Notes: generated from the sequence alone by a model not told the origin. DNA of 45,019 nucleotides from Aporhodopirellula sallentina SM41 (GCF_000346505.1 NZ_ANOH01000188.1:1-45019); one strand, 5' to 3'; shown: positions 36,110 to 45,019, counted from the first letter of the stretch. Numbers and translations are program-made.

Positions 36110-38068
36110 CTAGGCATTGACCAATCGATCAATCATCCCGATCAACTTTTGACTGTTGAGTGGTTTGGTCGTGTAGTCCGTGCACCCCGCAGCGAGACAT
36201 GCGTCACGGTCGCTTTTCATCGCGTTGGCCGTCAGGGCGATGATTGGCAGGTCGCAGCCGCGTCGGCGTAGTTCGCTCGTCGCGTCGTAGCCATCCATGA
36301 TGGGCATTTGCATATCCATCACGATCAAATCGACATCGGGTTTCGATTCGTTCGAGATAAAGTCGACCGCTTCCCTGCCGTTGGTGGCTGTTAAAACTTC
36401 GCCGCCCGCTTTTTCGATGAAGTGCTGAGCCAGGTATCGAATATCACGCCGATCATCAACAACCAACACCTTCGCCGACAGTTCGATTTCGTCGCCCCGT
36501 TCCTCCGATGTCATGTCGAGCGACAGATCAGGTTGAATCAGAGGAACCCCATTGGCGACCTCAATCGACAACGTGAACACGCTGCCCACACCCGGTGAAC
36601 TTTCCACCGTTACCTCACCGCCGAGTGCGTTGGCGAGTCGTTGGCAAATCGCCAGCCCCAATCCGGTACCGCCGAATGATCGTGTTGAGGTATTGTCGGC
36701 CTGCACGAACGGGTTGAACAAAGTCTCGTGATCTTCCTCATGGATTCCGATGCCCGTGTCGGCCACCGCGAAATGCAGACGGTTGGTTTTCTGGTCAAAA
36801 TCCACCGTCAACTTCACGTGACCTTCATCCGTGAACTTGATCGCGTTGCCCACGAGGTTGACTAGGATTTGACGAATTCGAATCGCATCGGTGTTCACAC
36901 TGGCCGGCACCGGACCGTTGAACGCCACCCGCAGCGGCAGCTTCTTTTCGGCCGCACGGACGTCCATCAGGGAACGGACTTCCGCGACAATCGCCTCCGG
37001 ACGAACGGGCTGTCGCTCGATTTCGAGTTTGCCGGCATCGATCTTTGAAAGATCCAAAATGTCGTTGATGATACCGAGCAGAAAATTGCCGTTTCTGCGT
37101 ATCGTCTCAACCACCTGCAGGTTATCAGGATCTTTCAAGTGATCTCGCAGGATGTCCGCGTGGCCAATGATCGCCGCCATCGGAGTTCGGATCTCATGCG
37201 ACATGTTCGCCAAGAACTCACCTCGGGATCGGTTCGCCGCCTCTGCCGCCCGCTTCGCACGCTGCAACGATTGTTCGAACAGCTTTCGATCGGTGATGTC
37301 TTGCATCGTCCCGATCACCCGCGACGGCAAACGATTCGACTGACCTTGCCCGAAAATCACACACCCCGAGTTCACGACCCACCGGATCTCGCCACTCGGT
37401 CGAATGACTCGATGTTCGAGTTTGAAAGTTTTGGGTGCGTCAGTACACAGCAAACTCTGAAACAGATCTCGATAGCGGTCACGATCGTGGGGATGGATCA
37501 GTTCGAACATGTCGGCACGCGTGAACACGTCGGCGCTGTCGACACCAAAGATCTGATAGATTTCATCCGACCAAACCGTTTCGCTGGTCCGGGCGTCGAG
37601 ATCGTATGTTCCAAACTCGGCAGCCTTGGCGGCGACGTTCAACCGGTATTCTTTCGATCGAATCTCTTCCTCGGCGATCTGTTGCTCGGTGATGTCCACC
37701 GCCGCAACCATCCCGCTGACCGGGACTCGTTTGCCATCCACGGTTTCGAAGAAGATTCGTTTGCGAACGTTCACCCACTTGACGTTCCCGTCACGGTGTA
37801 CGACCCGGTGCTGCATCGTGAACTCACCGGTTCCGTCCGCACGCAGCGATTCTTTGACACGGTGCTCCACCTCGGCGACGTCCTCTGGGTGAATCCGCTG
37901 ATGGACCTCTTCGCGAGTCAGTCTGGTATCCGGGATGATGTCAAACAGTTCGCCCGCCTTGGCGTCCGCGACGGCGGTGTTGTCGTCGTAGTCGATCTCG
38001 ATGATGCCGAATTCGGCGACCGAAACGGCGAGCCGTAAACGTTCTTCGCTCGTGTTATTGGATCTCAC
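36110..38068 (-). CDS. PAS-PAS hybrid histidine kinase with receiver
   Basis: This 652-residue protein has no membrane helix and is probably cytoplasmic. Two PAS/PAC pairs cover about 8-132 (VAEFGIIEIDYDDN; HRDGNVKWVNVRKR) and 140-262 (AAEFGTYDLDAR; RPSGEIRWVVNSG; GTMQDITDRK). HisKA follows with His291 in LANMSHEIRTPMAAIIGHADIL, then HATPase (NLVGNAIKFTDEGH; ADTGIGI; GGTGLGLAICQRLANALGGE) and a receiver with Asp585 in LIVMDMQMPIMDGYDAT and Lys635 in YTTKPLN. Neither PAS shows the cysteine motif of LOV domains. The start is a GTG at 38068 with only a weak ribosome site. It is divergent from the CheB-CheR-LOV kinase, 703 bases away, and both proteins have similar kinase-receiver halves; a functional link is possible but unproven. 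Confidence 0.92.
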   Translation of the reverse strand: MRSNNTSEERLRLAVSVAEFGIIEIDYDDNTAVADAKAGELFDIIPDTRLTREEVHQRIHPEDVAEVEHRVKESLRADGTGEFTMQHRVVHRDGNVKWVNVRKRIFFETVDGKRVPVSGMVAAVDITEQQIAEEEIRSKEYRLNVAAKAAEFGTYDLDARTSETVWSDEIYQIFGVDSADVFTRADMFELIHPHDRDRYRDLFQSLLCTDAPKTFKLEHRVIRPSGEIRWVVNSGCVIFGQGQSNRLPSRVIGTMQDITDRKLFEQSLQRAKRAAEAANRSRGEFLANMSHEIRTPMAAIIGHADILRDHLKDPDNLQVVETIRRNGNFLLGIINDILDLSKIDAGKLEIERQPVRPEAIVAEVRSLMDVRAAEKKLPLRVAFNGPVPASVNTDAIRIRQILVNLVGNAIKFTDEGHVKLTVDFDQKTNRLHFAVADTGIGIHEEDHETLFNPFVQADNTSTRSFGGTGLGLAICQRLANALGGEVTVESSPGVGSVFTLSIEVANGVPLIQPDLSLDMTSEERGDEIELSAKVLVVDDRRDIRYLAQHFIEKAGGEVLTATNGREAVDFISNESKPDVDLIVMDMQMPIMDGYDATSELRRRGCDLPIIALTANAMKSDRDACLAAGCTDYTTKPLNSQKLIGMIDRLVNA

Positions 38069-38322
38069 GAATATGGCCTAGATCTGATCGGAACTCAAAG
38101 CGATTGCGAAGTTGCCCGATCCGACCACACAATCGATCAGAACCGGAGCGAAAACACGACGGGGCAGACGAGTCGCCAAAGGGAAAACAAACACATGGAA
38201 GAATATGCGACGACCATCATTCAGCAATGCCACTCAAAACAATCGCTGAGCACGTCCCGCCGCAGACCTGCATCGACACGGACAATTGCCCGAAAGCCAC
38301 ACTGGCATCGAGTTTGCTAAGC

Positions 38323-38466
38323 CTACGACGCGAGGTACCGGCACGGCGCAGACACACGTGTTTTCCCAATGCTGCGAACATCTTGTTCGATGTCCGGCAG
38401 TGTTTCAATGGTGTCTAGATTTTCGCCGGAATCATCCCCTATCGACAGTTCCCGCATGAAAAACAT
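38323..38466 (-). CDS. Weak candidate small protein
   Basis: An ATG at 38466 is preceded by GGAG six bases upstream and opens a 47-residue frame starting MFFMRELSIGDDSGENLD with an acidic middle and basic end. No family is recognised. The ribosome site is the only positive sign; composition is inconclusive, so this may well be chance. Confidence 0.2.
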   Translation of the reverse strand: MFFMRELSIGDDSGENLDTIETLPDIEQDVRSIGKTRVSAPCRYLAS

Positions 38467-38541
38467 CGTTTTCTCCAACCCAACCGTTGTACAATCGCAG
38501 GGACGATCGCTAATCCACCAAACTGCTCGGCGAACGATCAG

Positions 38542-38550
38542 CCCCCCCCC
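38542..38550. repeat. Nine-base poly-C tract
   Basis: Nine consecutive C lie 221 bases upstream of the CheB-CheR-LOV kinase start. Runs of this length are prone to slippage and can vary promoter spacing, but no function is shown. Confidence 0.75.
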
Positions 38551-38771
38551 TTGCGGTGGCAACGTGCCAAGACGCGATCGCGTCTTCCTAGTGTCGTTGC
38601 AACGATTCGCGAGATCCACGCGGAACCAGCGAAACGAACAGGTGTCTAGCTTGTTCACCGAATGGCTCGCCTGTTTCCCGATTCATTGTTTACCTGTAAA
38701 TTTTTCAACTAACTCACCCGCTGATCATAGATACGTCTCGCCGACGCGCAGAGACGCCGAAGTCACCGCCC

Positions 38772-41700
38772 ATGGCAGATTCCAGCACGATCGATGCTTC
38801 CATCACCGCCCCGGAAACCGAGGGCGGCAATGATCAGACGCCCGTGAAAATTCCCATCGTTGGCATCGGTGCCTCGGCTGGCGGTTTGAACGCATTGGAA
38901 ACCCTGTTCGAGCAGTTGCCGGCGACCACAGGCGGCGCGTTCGTCGTGGTCCAGCATCTATCGCCGGCATACCAAAGCCACATGAGCGAGCTGCTCGGCC
39001 GGCGCACCAAAATGAACACGTGCCAGGTGGCCGAGCGAACCATCCCCGAACCGAACACGGTTTACCTGCTGCCGCCCGGCAAGCACGTGGTGTTGCAGAA
39101 CGGGATGTTGCGTTTGCAGGAACGGGAAGATGACGGCGAGTTGAACTTGCCAATCGACAAGTTCTTCCATTCACTCGCCGCCGAAGACAAGCGACGAATC
39201 GCAGCCGTCGTGCTATCCGGCACCGGCAGCGACGGCAGCGAAGGAATTGTCAGCGTTGGCAAGGCAGGTGGACTGGTCATCTCGCAGGACGAGGACAGTG
39301 CTCAGTTCAACAGCATGCCACTCAACGCGATCAGGACTGGGTCCGTTCACGTCGTCGCACCGGTCCCCGAGCTCGCCGATTCACTGGTGCAGTATCTCGG
39401 CGGCGCTGCGGTGGATTCGGTGGTCGCGCAAACCGCCCCATCGATCGAACGCAATGATCTCGCACCGGTTTACAAACAACTCGAGAAAGCATGCGGCATC
39501 GACTTCGGCCAGTACAAACACGGCACGTTCACGCGTCGGCTGTCGCGGCGGATGATGTTATCGAAGATCGACCAACTCGATCAGTATGTCGATTACCTCG
39601 AACGTGAACCGGCGGAGCTTTCGCGTTTGGCGGACGACCTGATGATCGGTGTGACGCGGTTCTTTCGTGACCCCGACGGCTACCATCGCCTTGCCAACCG
39701 CTGCATCCGAACCGCGGCGAGCAGCAAAGCCGAGGGCGACGAATTCCGGGCGTGGATCGCGGGATGCGCAACCGGGCAGGAAGCCTACAGCATCGCGATG
39801 TTGATCCATCATGAACGCGAGAAACTGGGAATCGATTTCGCAATCAAAATCTTTGCCACCGATGTGCATCCCGACGCCATCCGATTCGCTCAGCGAGGGA
39901 TTTTCCCCGACAGTTCTCTCGCGGAAATCCCCATCGAGTTTCGCGACAAGTATTTGGTGCAACTCGACGAGGGTTTTGAGATCGAATCAACAATTCGCAA
40001 TTCGATCGTCTTCGCCCGGCACGATGTTTTGCAGGATGCGCCGTTCACCAACATGGACCTGATTTCGTGTCGGAACCTGCTGATCTATTTGGTCGACGAC
40101 GCACAGTCTCGGGTACTGAACATGTTCACCCATGCGATGCGGTCGCGTGGGGTTCTATGGCTCGGACCGAGCGAAACGCCCGGCGACCTGGACGATGACT
40201 TCGCGGTGTTGGACAAACAATGGCGGATCTTTCAAAAAGAGCGCGAGACACGTCTGCCGCTCGACCTCCGACTGCGGAAACGTCCGCCGACGAACGCATC
40301 GTTGTCGTTGCGGACACGGTCCTCGCGAGCACCGTCGGCGGCGTTGATCAGTTCGTACGACCGCCTGCTCGAACAGTATGCCCCGGCGGGCATTTTGATC
40401 GACGATTCGATGCGGCCGTTGCAAATTTTTGGAGACGTTTCGCGGTTCACCAAAACACGTGCCGGGCGACTCAATGGAACGATCGACGATTTGCTGATCG
40501 AATCGCTCCGCCTTCCCGTTGCAGTCACGGTGCAACGTCTTCGGTTCCAGCAAGCTGCGATGATGACCGAGAGCGGTGTCGTTGACGGCGAGCGGGTAAC
40601 GGTATCGGTTCGTTCGATGCATCACCCGACACAGTCGGAGACTCACTACTTCATCTCGTTCACCGAGGAGTCGCGTCAGCTTCCGGCGGCGGTGCAAACA
40701 ATCCGGCCAGTTGCGAATTTGCCGGCCGAAGGCGATCCCACGCCGGAAGCAAACGGCGAAGGCAAGATCGACTCGGCCGCGTTTCAACGCAGCACGTTGT
40801 CAGAAGAACGGATCCGCATGCTGGAAATGGATCTCGATTTCACTCGAGAAAACCTGCAGGCAACGATCGAAGAAGTTGAGACCACCAACGAAGAACTGCA
40901 ATCGAGCAACGAGGAACTCACCAGCAGCAACGAAGAACTGCAGAGCACGAACGAGGAACTACACAGCCTCAACGAGGAACTGCACACGACCAACGCCGAA
41001 AGCAGCCGGCGACTGCAGTTGCTGACCGAAATGACCCGCGATCTCGAGAACGTGATGCGGGAAAGTGACATCGGGATCGTTCTAATCGACGGCGAATTGA
41101 ATATCCGCCGTGTGACTCCCGCAGCCGCCGACATTCTTCTCATCCGGCGCAACGAAGTCGACGGCGAGAAACTCTCTGACTACGCACGCGCGTTTGAGGG
41201 CATCAATCTGGTCGAAATGATTCGCAGGGTTGAGACCGAGAACCGACCGGTCGAGTGTGAGGCAGTCGATCGACGCAATGACCCAATCCTCGTGCGTGCA
41301 GCCCCGTACCGAGAGCGTGAGGGATTCATCTTGACGATGACGAATCTCAAGAGCGTTCGGGAAACGGCCGACAAACTTCGAAAACTCACGTCGATCGTCC
41401 AAGACAGCACCGACGCGATCATCGGTGTCGACTTGAAATCCACGATCACCAGTTGGAACCGGGGAGCCAGTCGTCTGTTCAACGTCGATCTCGACCTGGA
41501 CGCTCAGGTATCCCATCAGATGCAACTCAGCGATGTGTTGCCCGAAGACGTGAGCGACGTTTGCGAGGCTTTGCTTCGTGAACTTTTGCGCAAGGGTGTA
41601 ACCGGCGAAAGGGAACTAAACACGAAAGTCGGTGACCGCCAACTCACCCTGCAAATTCGTGCGACGCCCATCCTGGATGATTACGAACGGGTTTCCGGCG

Positions 41701-44030
41701 CCGCGATCACGCTCTACGACATCACCAAAATGCGAATGGCGGAAGAGCAACTGCGGCTGCGTACTCGCGCAATCGATGCCGCTAGCAACGGGTTCCTGAT
41801 CGTTGACGCGCAGCGTGATGACATGCCGATCGTGTACGCCAACCAAGGGTTCGAAACCCTGACGGGTTACCGACTCGAAGACATCACGGGACGGAACTGC
41901 CGCTTCCTTCAAGGGCCCATAACCGACCCTGCCGACGTTCAGAAGATTCGCGATGCGATCGCGAATCAGGAGAGTTGTCGCGTGACAATTCTGAATTATC
42001 GTCGCAACGGAGAGCCGTTCTACAACGACTTGATCGTCACCCCGGTTTGCGATGTCAACGATCGCGTCACGCACTTCGTTGGCATCCAAAGCGACGTTAC
42101 GGAAGTCGTCGAAGCAAACATCGCGCTGCGAAACAGCGAGATCGAATATCGCACCACTTTCGAGAACGCCGCGATCGGTATTGCCCACGTGGGTCTCGAT
42201 GGAGAATGGATCCACGCAAACGAGAAACTCTGTCAAATCCTCGGCCGCCCGCTCGAGGAACTGAAGTCGAAGACGTTTCAAGACATCACGCATCCCGACG
42301 ATCTTCAAAAAGACATGCATCTGTTCGCACAGATGAAGCGTGGCGACATCCCAGGCTACACGCTCGAGAAACGCTACATCCGGGCTGACGGCGAAACCGT
42401 CTGGACCAATCTGACCACGTCGCTGCGCCGTGACGTCGAAGGCAAACTCGAATGCTGCATCTCGTTGGTCGAGGACATCACCGAGCGCAAACTGACCGAA
42501 CAGAAACTCGCCGCGTCGCGTGCGATCATTACCGAGGTGATCGAACAAAGCCACGACCCGTTCATCAGTTTCGACAAAGAAGGCGTGATTCAGTTCGCCA
42601 ACCATGCCGCGCGGCAACTCTCGGGCGTCGAGAGAGACCTCGTCGGCATGCAATATTCCGAGCTCTTTTCCAATCACGCCGAAGCACCGTTGGTCGCAGC
42701 CCTCGCGCGAGTTCACCTGTCTCAGAAGGGCGAAACCACGGAGTACTATTCACGCGAACTGCAGCGTTGGTACGACGCTCGCGTGTTCCCGGTCGACGAC
42801 GGTGCCGCGGTTTACATGACCGACGTCACCGGACGCAAGGAAACGGAGGCCTACCTGGAAGCCGCACGCATCGCGGCGGAAGAAGCCAGCCAAGCGAAGA
42901 GCAATTTCCTGACCAATATGAGTCATGAGATCCGGTCTCCGATGTCCGCGATTCTCGGATTTGCCGACCTCTCGCTCCGCGACCTCCGCGAAGGAAAACC
43001 GGTCGACGCGATGCACTTGGAAACCGTTATCCGAAACGGCCGTTTCTTGTTGCGGATCATCAACGACATTCTTGACCTGTCGAAAGTCGAGGCGGGCAAG
43101 CTCGACGTACGACGTTCTCGCTTCAAACTCGTCCCGATGCTGGCCGACATCAACGAGCTGATGCGGCACCGCAGCGAATCGTCTGGCGTTCCGCTCCATT
43201 TTGAATTCGTTGCCGAGATCCCACAACGGCTGCGGAGCGATCGATCGCGTGTCGAACAGATCCTCGTCAACTTGATCGGCAACGCGCTGAAATTTACCCC
43301 GCAAGGGAGCGTCCGGGTCGTCACCGAAATGGACCAGGACGACCCGACAACGGTCTGCTTCCGCGTCATCGATACCGGAATCGGCATCTCGCCCGCGAAC
43401 GTCGAACGTCTCTTCCAAACCTTCACTCAGGTGCACGATCGAAAGATCGTCGGCATGGAGGGAACCGGGCTGGGATTGGTGATCAGCCAACGGCTCGCGA
43501 ACCTTCTCGGCGGAAACATTACGGTGACCAGCGTCGAAGGTCGCGGCAGCGAATTCACGCTCTCCTTACCGGTCGACGAATCCGAAGAGATGGTCCGACC
43601 CACCGAAGCGGACTTGCGACCTCGCCGCGCCGGTGGCATGAACCTCGACAGGATCAACGCTCGCATCCTCGTTGCCGATGACGCACGTGACATTCGGCTC
43701 GTGACGACACGATTCCTGGCACGCGCCGGCGCGGACGTTTCCGAAGTCGTCAACGGTGCCGAGGCCATCAAAGCGGTACGCGATGCTGAACGAGAAGGGC
43801 GTCCGTTTGCTTGTGTCTTGATGGACATGCAAATGCCCGAACTCGACGGACGACAAGCGACGCAGCAGATTCGCAACCACGGAATCACCATCCCGATCAT
43901 CGCACTCACCGCGGGTGCGACGTCGGAGGAAATCAACGACGCCCTCGCATCGGGTTGCACCGAGTTCGTCGCCAAACCGGTCGATGCGGTCGATTTGGTC
44001 AGCCGCGTGGCCAAACTGACCGGCGGTTAG
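38772..44030 (+). CDS. CheB-CheR-PAS/LOV hybrid histidine kinase (probable blue-light sensor)
   Basis: This 1752-residue soluble protein fuses: CheB methylesterase (28-210; triad Ser35 in GASAGG, His62 in VVQHLS, Asp154 in GTGSDG); CheR methyltransferase (235-490; GCATGQEAYS, FATDVHPDAI, SCRNLLIYL); a coiled coil of repeated SSNEEL units (690-745); about five PAS modules; HisKA with His1385 in TNMSHEIRSP; HATPase (LIGNALKFTPQG; DTGIGIS; GTGLGLVISQR); and a receiver with Asp1685. The PAS at 996-1115 is a LOV domain: GRNCRFLQG with photoactive Cys1043, then Asn1042, Gln1047, Arg1060, Asn1075, Asn1085 and Gln1106. The spacing from Cys to Gln (+4), Arg (+17), Asn (+32) and Asn (+42) equals that of Bacillus YtvA. 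Flavin binding and blue-light sensing are therefore likely, with output through the phosphorelay or the Che domains. The ATG at 38772 has a weak ribosome site. Confidence 0.93.
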   Translation: MADSSTIDASITAPETEGGNDQTPVKIPIVGIGASAGGLNALETLFEQLPATTGGAFVVVQHLSPAYQSHMSELLGRRTKMNTCQVAERTIPEPNTVYLLPPGKHVVLQNGMLRLQEREDDGELNLPIDKFFHSLAAEDKRRIAAVVLSGTGSDGSEGIVSVGKAGGLVISQDEDSAQFNSMPLNAIRTGSVHVVAPVPELADSLVQYLGGAAVDSVVAQTAPSIERNDLAPVYKQLEKACGIDFGQYKHGTFTRRLSRRMMLSKIDQLDQYVDYLEREPAELSRLADDLMIGVTRFFRDPDGYHRLANRCIRTAASSKAEGDEFRAWIAGCATGQEAYSIAMLIHHEREKLGIDFAIKIFATDVHPDAIRFAQRGIFPDSSLAEIPIEFRDKYLVQLDEGFEIESTIRNSIVFARHDVLQDAPFTNMDLISCRNLLIYLVDDAQSRVLNMFTHAMRSRGVLWLGPSETPGDLDDDFAVLDKQWRIFQKERETRLPLDLRLRKRPPTNASLSLRTRSSRAPSAALISSYDRLLEQYAPAGILIDDSMRPLQIFGDVSRFTKTRAGRLNGTIDDLLIESLRLPVAVTVQRLRFQQAAMMTESGVVDGERVTVSVRSMHHPTQSETHYFISFTEESRQLPAAVQTIRPVANLPAEGDPTPEANGEGKIDSAAFQRSTLSEERIRMLEMDLDFTRENLQATIEEVETTNEELQSSNEELTSSNEELQSTNEELHSLNEELHTTNAESSRRLQLLTEMTRDLENVMRESDIGIVLIDGELNIRRVTPAAADILLIRRNEVDGEKLSDYARAFEGINLVEMIRRVETENRPVECEAVDRRNDPILVRAAPYREREGFILTMTNLKSVRETADKLRKLTSIVQDSTDAIIGVDLKSTITSWNRGASRLFNVDLDLDAQVSHQMQLSDVLPEDVSDVCEALLRELLRKGVTGERELNTKVGDRQLTLQIRATPILDDYERVSGAAITLYDITKMRMAEEQLRLRTRAIDAASNGFLIVDAQRDDMPIVYANQGFETLTGYRLEDITGRNCRFLQGPITDPADVQKIRDAIANQESCRVTILNYRRNGEPFYNDLIVTPVCDVNDRVTHFVGIQSDVTEVVEANIALRNSEIEYRTTFENAAIGIAHVGLDGEWIHANEKLCQILGRPLEELKSKTFQDITHPDDLQKDMHLFAQMKRGDIPGYTLEKRYIRADGETVWTNLTTSLRRDVEGKLECCISLVEDITERKLTEQKLAASRAIITEVIEQSHDPFISFDKEGVIQFANHAARQLSGVERDLVGMQYSELFSNHAEAPLVAALARVHLSQKGETTEYYSRELQRWYDARVFPVDDGAAVYMTDVTGRKETEAYLEAARIAAEEASQAKSNFLTNMSHEIRSPMSAILGFADLSLRDLREGKPVDAMHLETVIRNGRFLLRIINDILDLSKVEAGKLDVRRSRFKLVPMLADINELMRHRSESSGVPLHFEFVAEIPQRLRSDRSRVEQILVNLIGNALKFTPQGSVRVVTEMDQDDPTTVCFRVIDTGIGISPANVERLFQTFTQVHDRKIVGMEGTGLGLVISQRLANLLGGNITVTSVEGRGSEFTLSLPVDESEEMVRPTEADLRPRRAGGMNLDRINARILVADDARDIRLVTTRFLARAGADVSEVVNGAEAIKAVRDAEREGRPFACVLMDMQMPELDGRQATQQIRNHGITIPIIALTAGATSEEINDALASGCTEFVAKPVDAVDLVSRVAKLTGG

Positions 44031-44454
44031 ATTTCTTTACAAACGGTGCGTTTGAGACCGCTAGGGCGCGCCCCGGTGGCACACATTCGTGACACATCGC
44101 CCTGATGCAGCGTTTGGATGCGGCGGTACAACGTTTGCATAGACCAGATGCATAACGAAGATTTGCCTTTCGCTCACGCGACGGCAACAATGCATATAGG
44201 GGCGGCGAACACTCGCTACCCTCGCACAAACCCGCGATGGACACCTTTAACGGCGGACTCGGCGACAACCCCCGTTGTCGACGAACAGCCAAGGTACTCC
44301 GGCGGACGTGCCAATATGCCCAATCGGAGACAACCGCATCGGTCTCTCGTTTGGTTTGTGTCAAACCGCACACACCCTCGACTGCATCGTCGGTTGACTT
44401 CTGTATCGCCCGAATAAGGCGAACGAGGCCAAACTCTCACTCGAGGGAAACGTC
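44031..44454. other. Spacer upstream of HhH gene
   Basis: These 424 bases lie between the LOV kinase stop and the start of the HhH gene, on the same strand. An open frame from 44237 crosses the region but in a different frame from the real gene. No terminator with a T-run and no clear promoter was seen. Confidence 0.4.
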
Positions 44455-45019
44455 ATGGCGGTCATTAACTCCTCCGACCCGTTGCACGCGGGAACCGAGA
44501 TCGAGTCGCTTCACGAAAATCAGAACGTGGCGAAAGCGCTCGACGAAACGGCCCAACTGCTGCACGACCAAAAGGCGAATGAGTTTCGCGTGCGTGCCTA
44601 TCACGCCGCCGCAAACACGATTCGCAGTTTGCCCACCTCGCTCAGAGCGATGGTCGAACACGACGGCATCGAAGGATTGATCGCATTGCCAACCATCGGC
44701 AAATCAATCGCGAACCTGATTCATCAGTACCTCCAAACCGGACACATGTCTCTGTTGGATCGGCTGCGTGGCGAATCGCACTGCGAGGCCTTGTTCACTA
44801 CCGTGCCGGGGATCGGCCGTGAATTGGCCCACCGCATTCACGAACACCTGCACATCGAAACATTGTGTGAACTCGACGCCGCGGCCTGGGAAGGCAAACT
44901 CGAACAGGTTCCCGGGATCGGCGCCAAACGCGTCCAATCAATCAAAGACGCATTGGCGATCAGGTTCGCCAAAGGCATGTCCGACGCCGCAACTGAGAAA
45001 GACACGAAAACGAATGCCG
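44455..45019 (+). CDS. Helix-hairpin-helix protein, PolX-like N-terminus (partial)
   Basis: The gene starts at the ATG at 44455, preceded by GAGGG at good spacing, and runs off the window with 188 codons visible. The product has the layout of the N-terminal 8-kDa-type and helix-hairpin-helix region of family X DNA polymerases: NVAKALDETAQLLHDQKANEFRVRAY, then LIALPTIGKSIANLIHQY, TVPGIGRELAHRIHEHL and QVPGIGAKRVQSIKDAL, giving three HhH-like hairpins (LPTIG, VPGIG, VPGIG). Such motifs bind the DNA backbone. If the polymerase and PHP exonuclease domains follow beyond the window it would be a PolX; if the protein ends soon it would be one of the stand-alone HhH proteins found in many bacteria. 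It is separate from the upstream kinase by 424 bases. Confidence 0.8.
   Translation, partial: MAVINSSDPLHAGTEIESLHENQNVAKALDETAQLLHDQKANEFRVRAYHAAANTIRSLPTSLRAMVEHDGIEGLIALPTIGKSIANLIHQYLQTGHMSLLDRLRGESHCEALFTTVPGIGRELAHRIHEHLHIETLCELDAAAWEGKLEQVPGIGAKRVQSIKDALAIRFAKGMSDAATEKDTKTNA

Larger units (their letters stand above)
38069..38771. promoter_or_regulatory. Long divergent spacer with poly-C tract
   Basis: These 703 bases lie between two divergent kinase genes and must hold both promoters. They include a run of nine C at 38542-38550 and a weak small-ORF candidate on the minus strand (38323-38466). No other gene is supported. No clear promoter hexamers were identified. Confidence 0.4.

Noticed and set aside
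36110-38068. Possible second LOV domain in the PAS hybrid kinase
   Set aside because: Neither PAS has the NCRFLQ motif or the flavin-contact asparagines; they are ordinary PAS/PAC domains.
40880-40990. Short DNA repeats resembling a repeat array
   Set aside because: They encode the repeated SSNEEL coiled coil of the CheB-CheR kinase; there are no spacers or CRISPR-like repeats.
41616-42716. 366-residue open frame on the minus strand
   Set aside because: Antisense to the LOV/PAS region of the 1752-residue kinase and without recognisable domains.
44237-44680. 147-residue frame at the end of the window
   Set aside because: It overlaps the helix-hairpin-helix gene in another frame; the gene at 44455 has a ribosome site and clear HhH motifs.
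1-45019. tRNA, rRNA, riboswitch or CRISPR features
   Set aside because: Reading both strands, I saw no cloverleaf with CCA-type end, no rRNA signature, no riboswitch core and no regular repeat-spacer array. A covariance-model search would be decisive.

Overview
The window looks like a chromosomal segment from a planctomycete, most likely a member of the Pirellulaceae (Rhodopirellula/Rubripirellula-like). Markers for this are a DUF1559 pseudopilin-type protein with the H-X9-DG tail, two proteins with the LEPR-XLL-type N-terminal motif, a planctomycete-style sigma factor coupled to a TPR Ser/Thr kinase, long spacers, many GTG/TTG starts and weak Shine-Dalgarno sites. The assignment is inferred from protein families; no rRNA or tRNA gene was found.

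Layout. 1-4.1 kb (minus strand): a small lipoprotein, a DUF1559 protein, a repeat-bearing spacer and a REP-associated HUH transposase bracketed by short inverted repeats. 4.1-7.0 kb (plus): a membrane protein and a secreted caspase-like protein with a Q/N/P-rich tail. 7.3-11.9 kb (minus): a 1096-residue secreted protein joining LEPR-XLL, DUF4347, two CBM60-like modules and an animal-type haem peroxidase, then a SYLF-domain protein. 12.3-12.9 kb (plus): a membrane-anchored coiled-coil protein. 12.9-15.8 kb (minus): an arsenate-resistance operon arsR-gapdh-arsJ, with arsJ carrying an apparent one-base deletion. 16-23.3 kb (minus): a DapA/NAL-family aldolase or lyase and a 2016-residue hybrid histidine kinase with a degenerate Ser/Thr-kinase domain at its N-terminus.

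23.5-30.1 kb (plus): a hotdog-methyltransferase fusion with a clear terminator, a possible 45-residue leader ORF, a Tat-exported solute-binding protein without transporter genes, a membrane histidine kinase, a single-domain response regulator and a YebC-family regulator. 30.2-30.8 kb (minus): a low-complexity protein. 31.2-35.8 kb (plus): a tightly coupled three-gene operon of sigma factor, TPR Ser/Thr kinase and LEPR-type surface protein, joined by 4-nt stop/start overlaps. 36.1-38.1 kb (minus): a PAS hybrid histidine kinase. 38.8-44.0 kb (plus): a 1752-residue CheB-CheR-PAS hybrid kinase in which one PAS is a LOV domain with every flavin-contact residue I checked. 44.5 kb to the end: the start of a helix-hairpin-helix gene resembling the N-terminus of PolX DNA polymerases.

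The dominant theme is signal transduction: four histidine kinases (three of them hybrids), one stand-alone response regulator, one Ser/Thr kinase, one pseudokinase domain, a sigma factor and an ArsR repressor. The most notable items are the LOV-CheB/CheR kinase (probable blue-light sensor), the pseudokinase-AAA-TPR-GAF hybrid kinase, the arsJ frameshift, the modular peroxidase and the orphan solute-binding protein next to a two-component pair.
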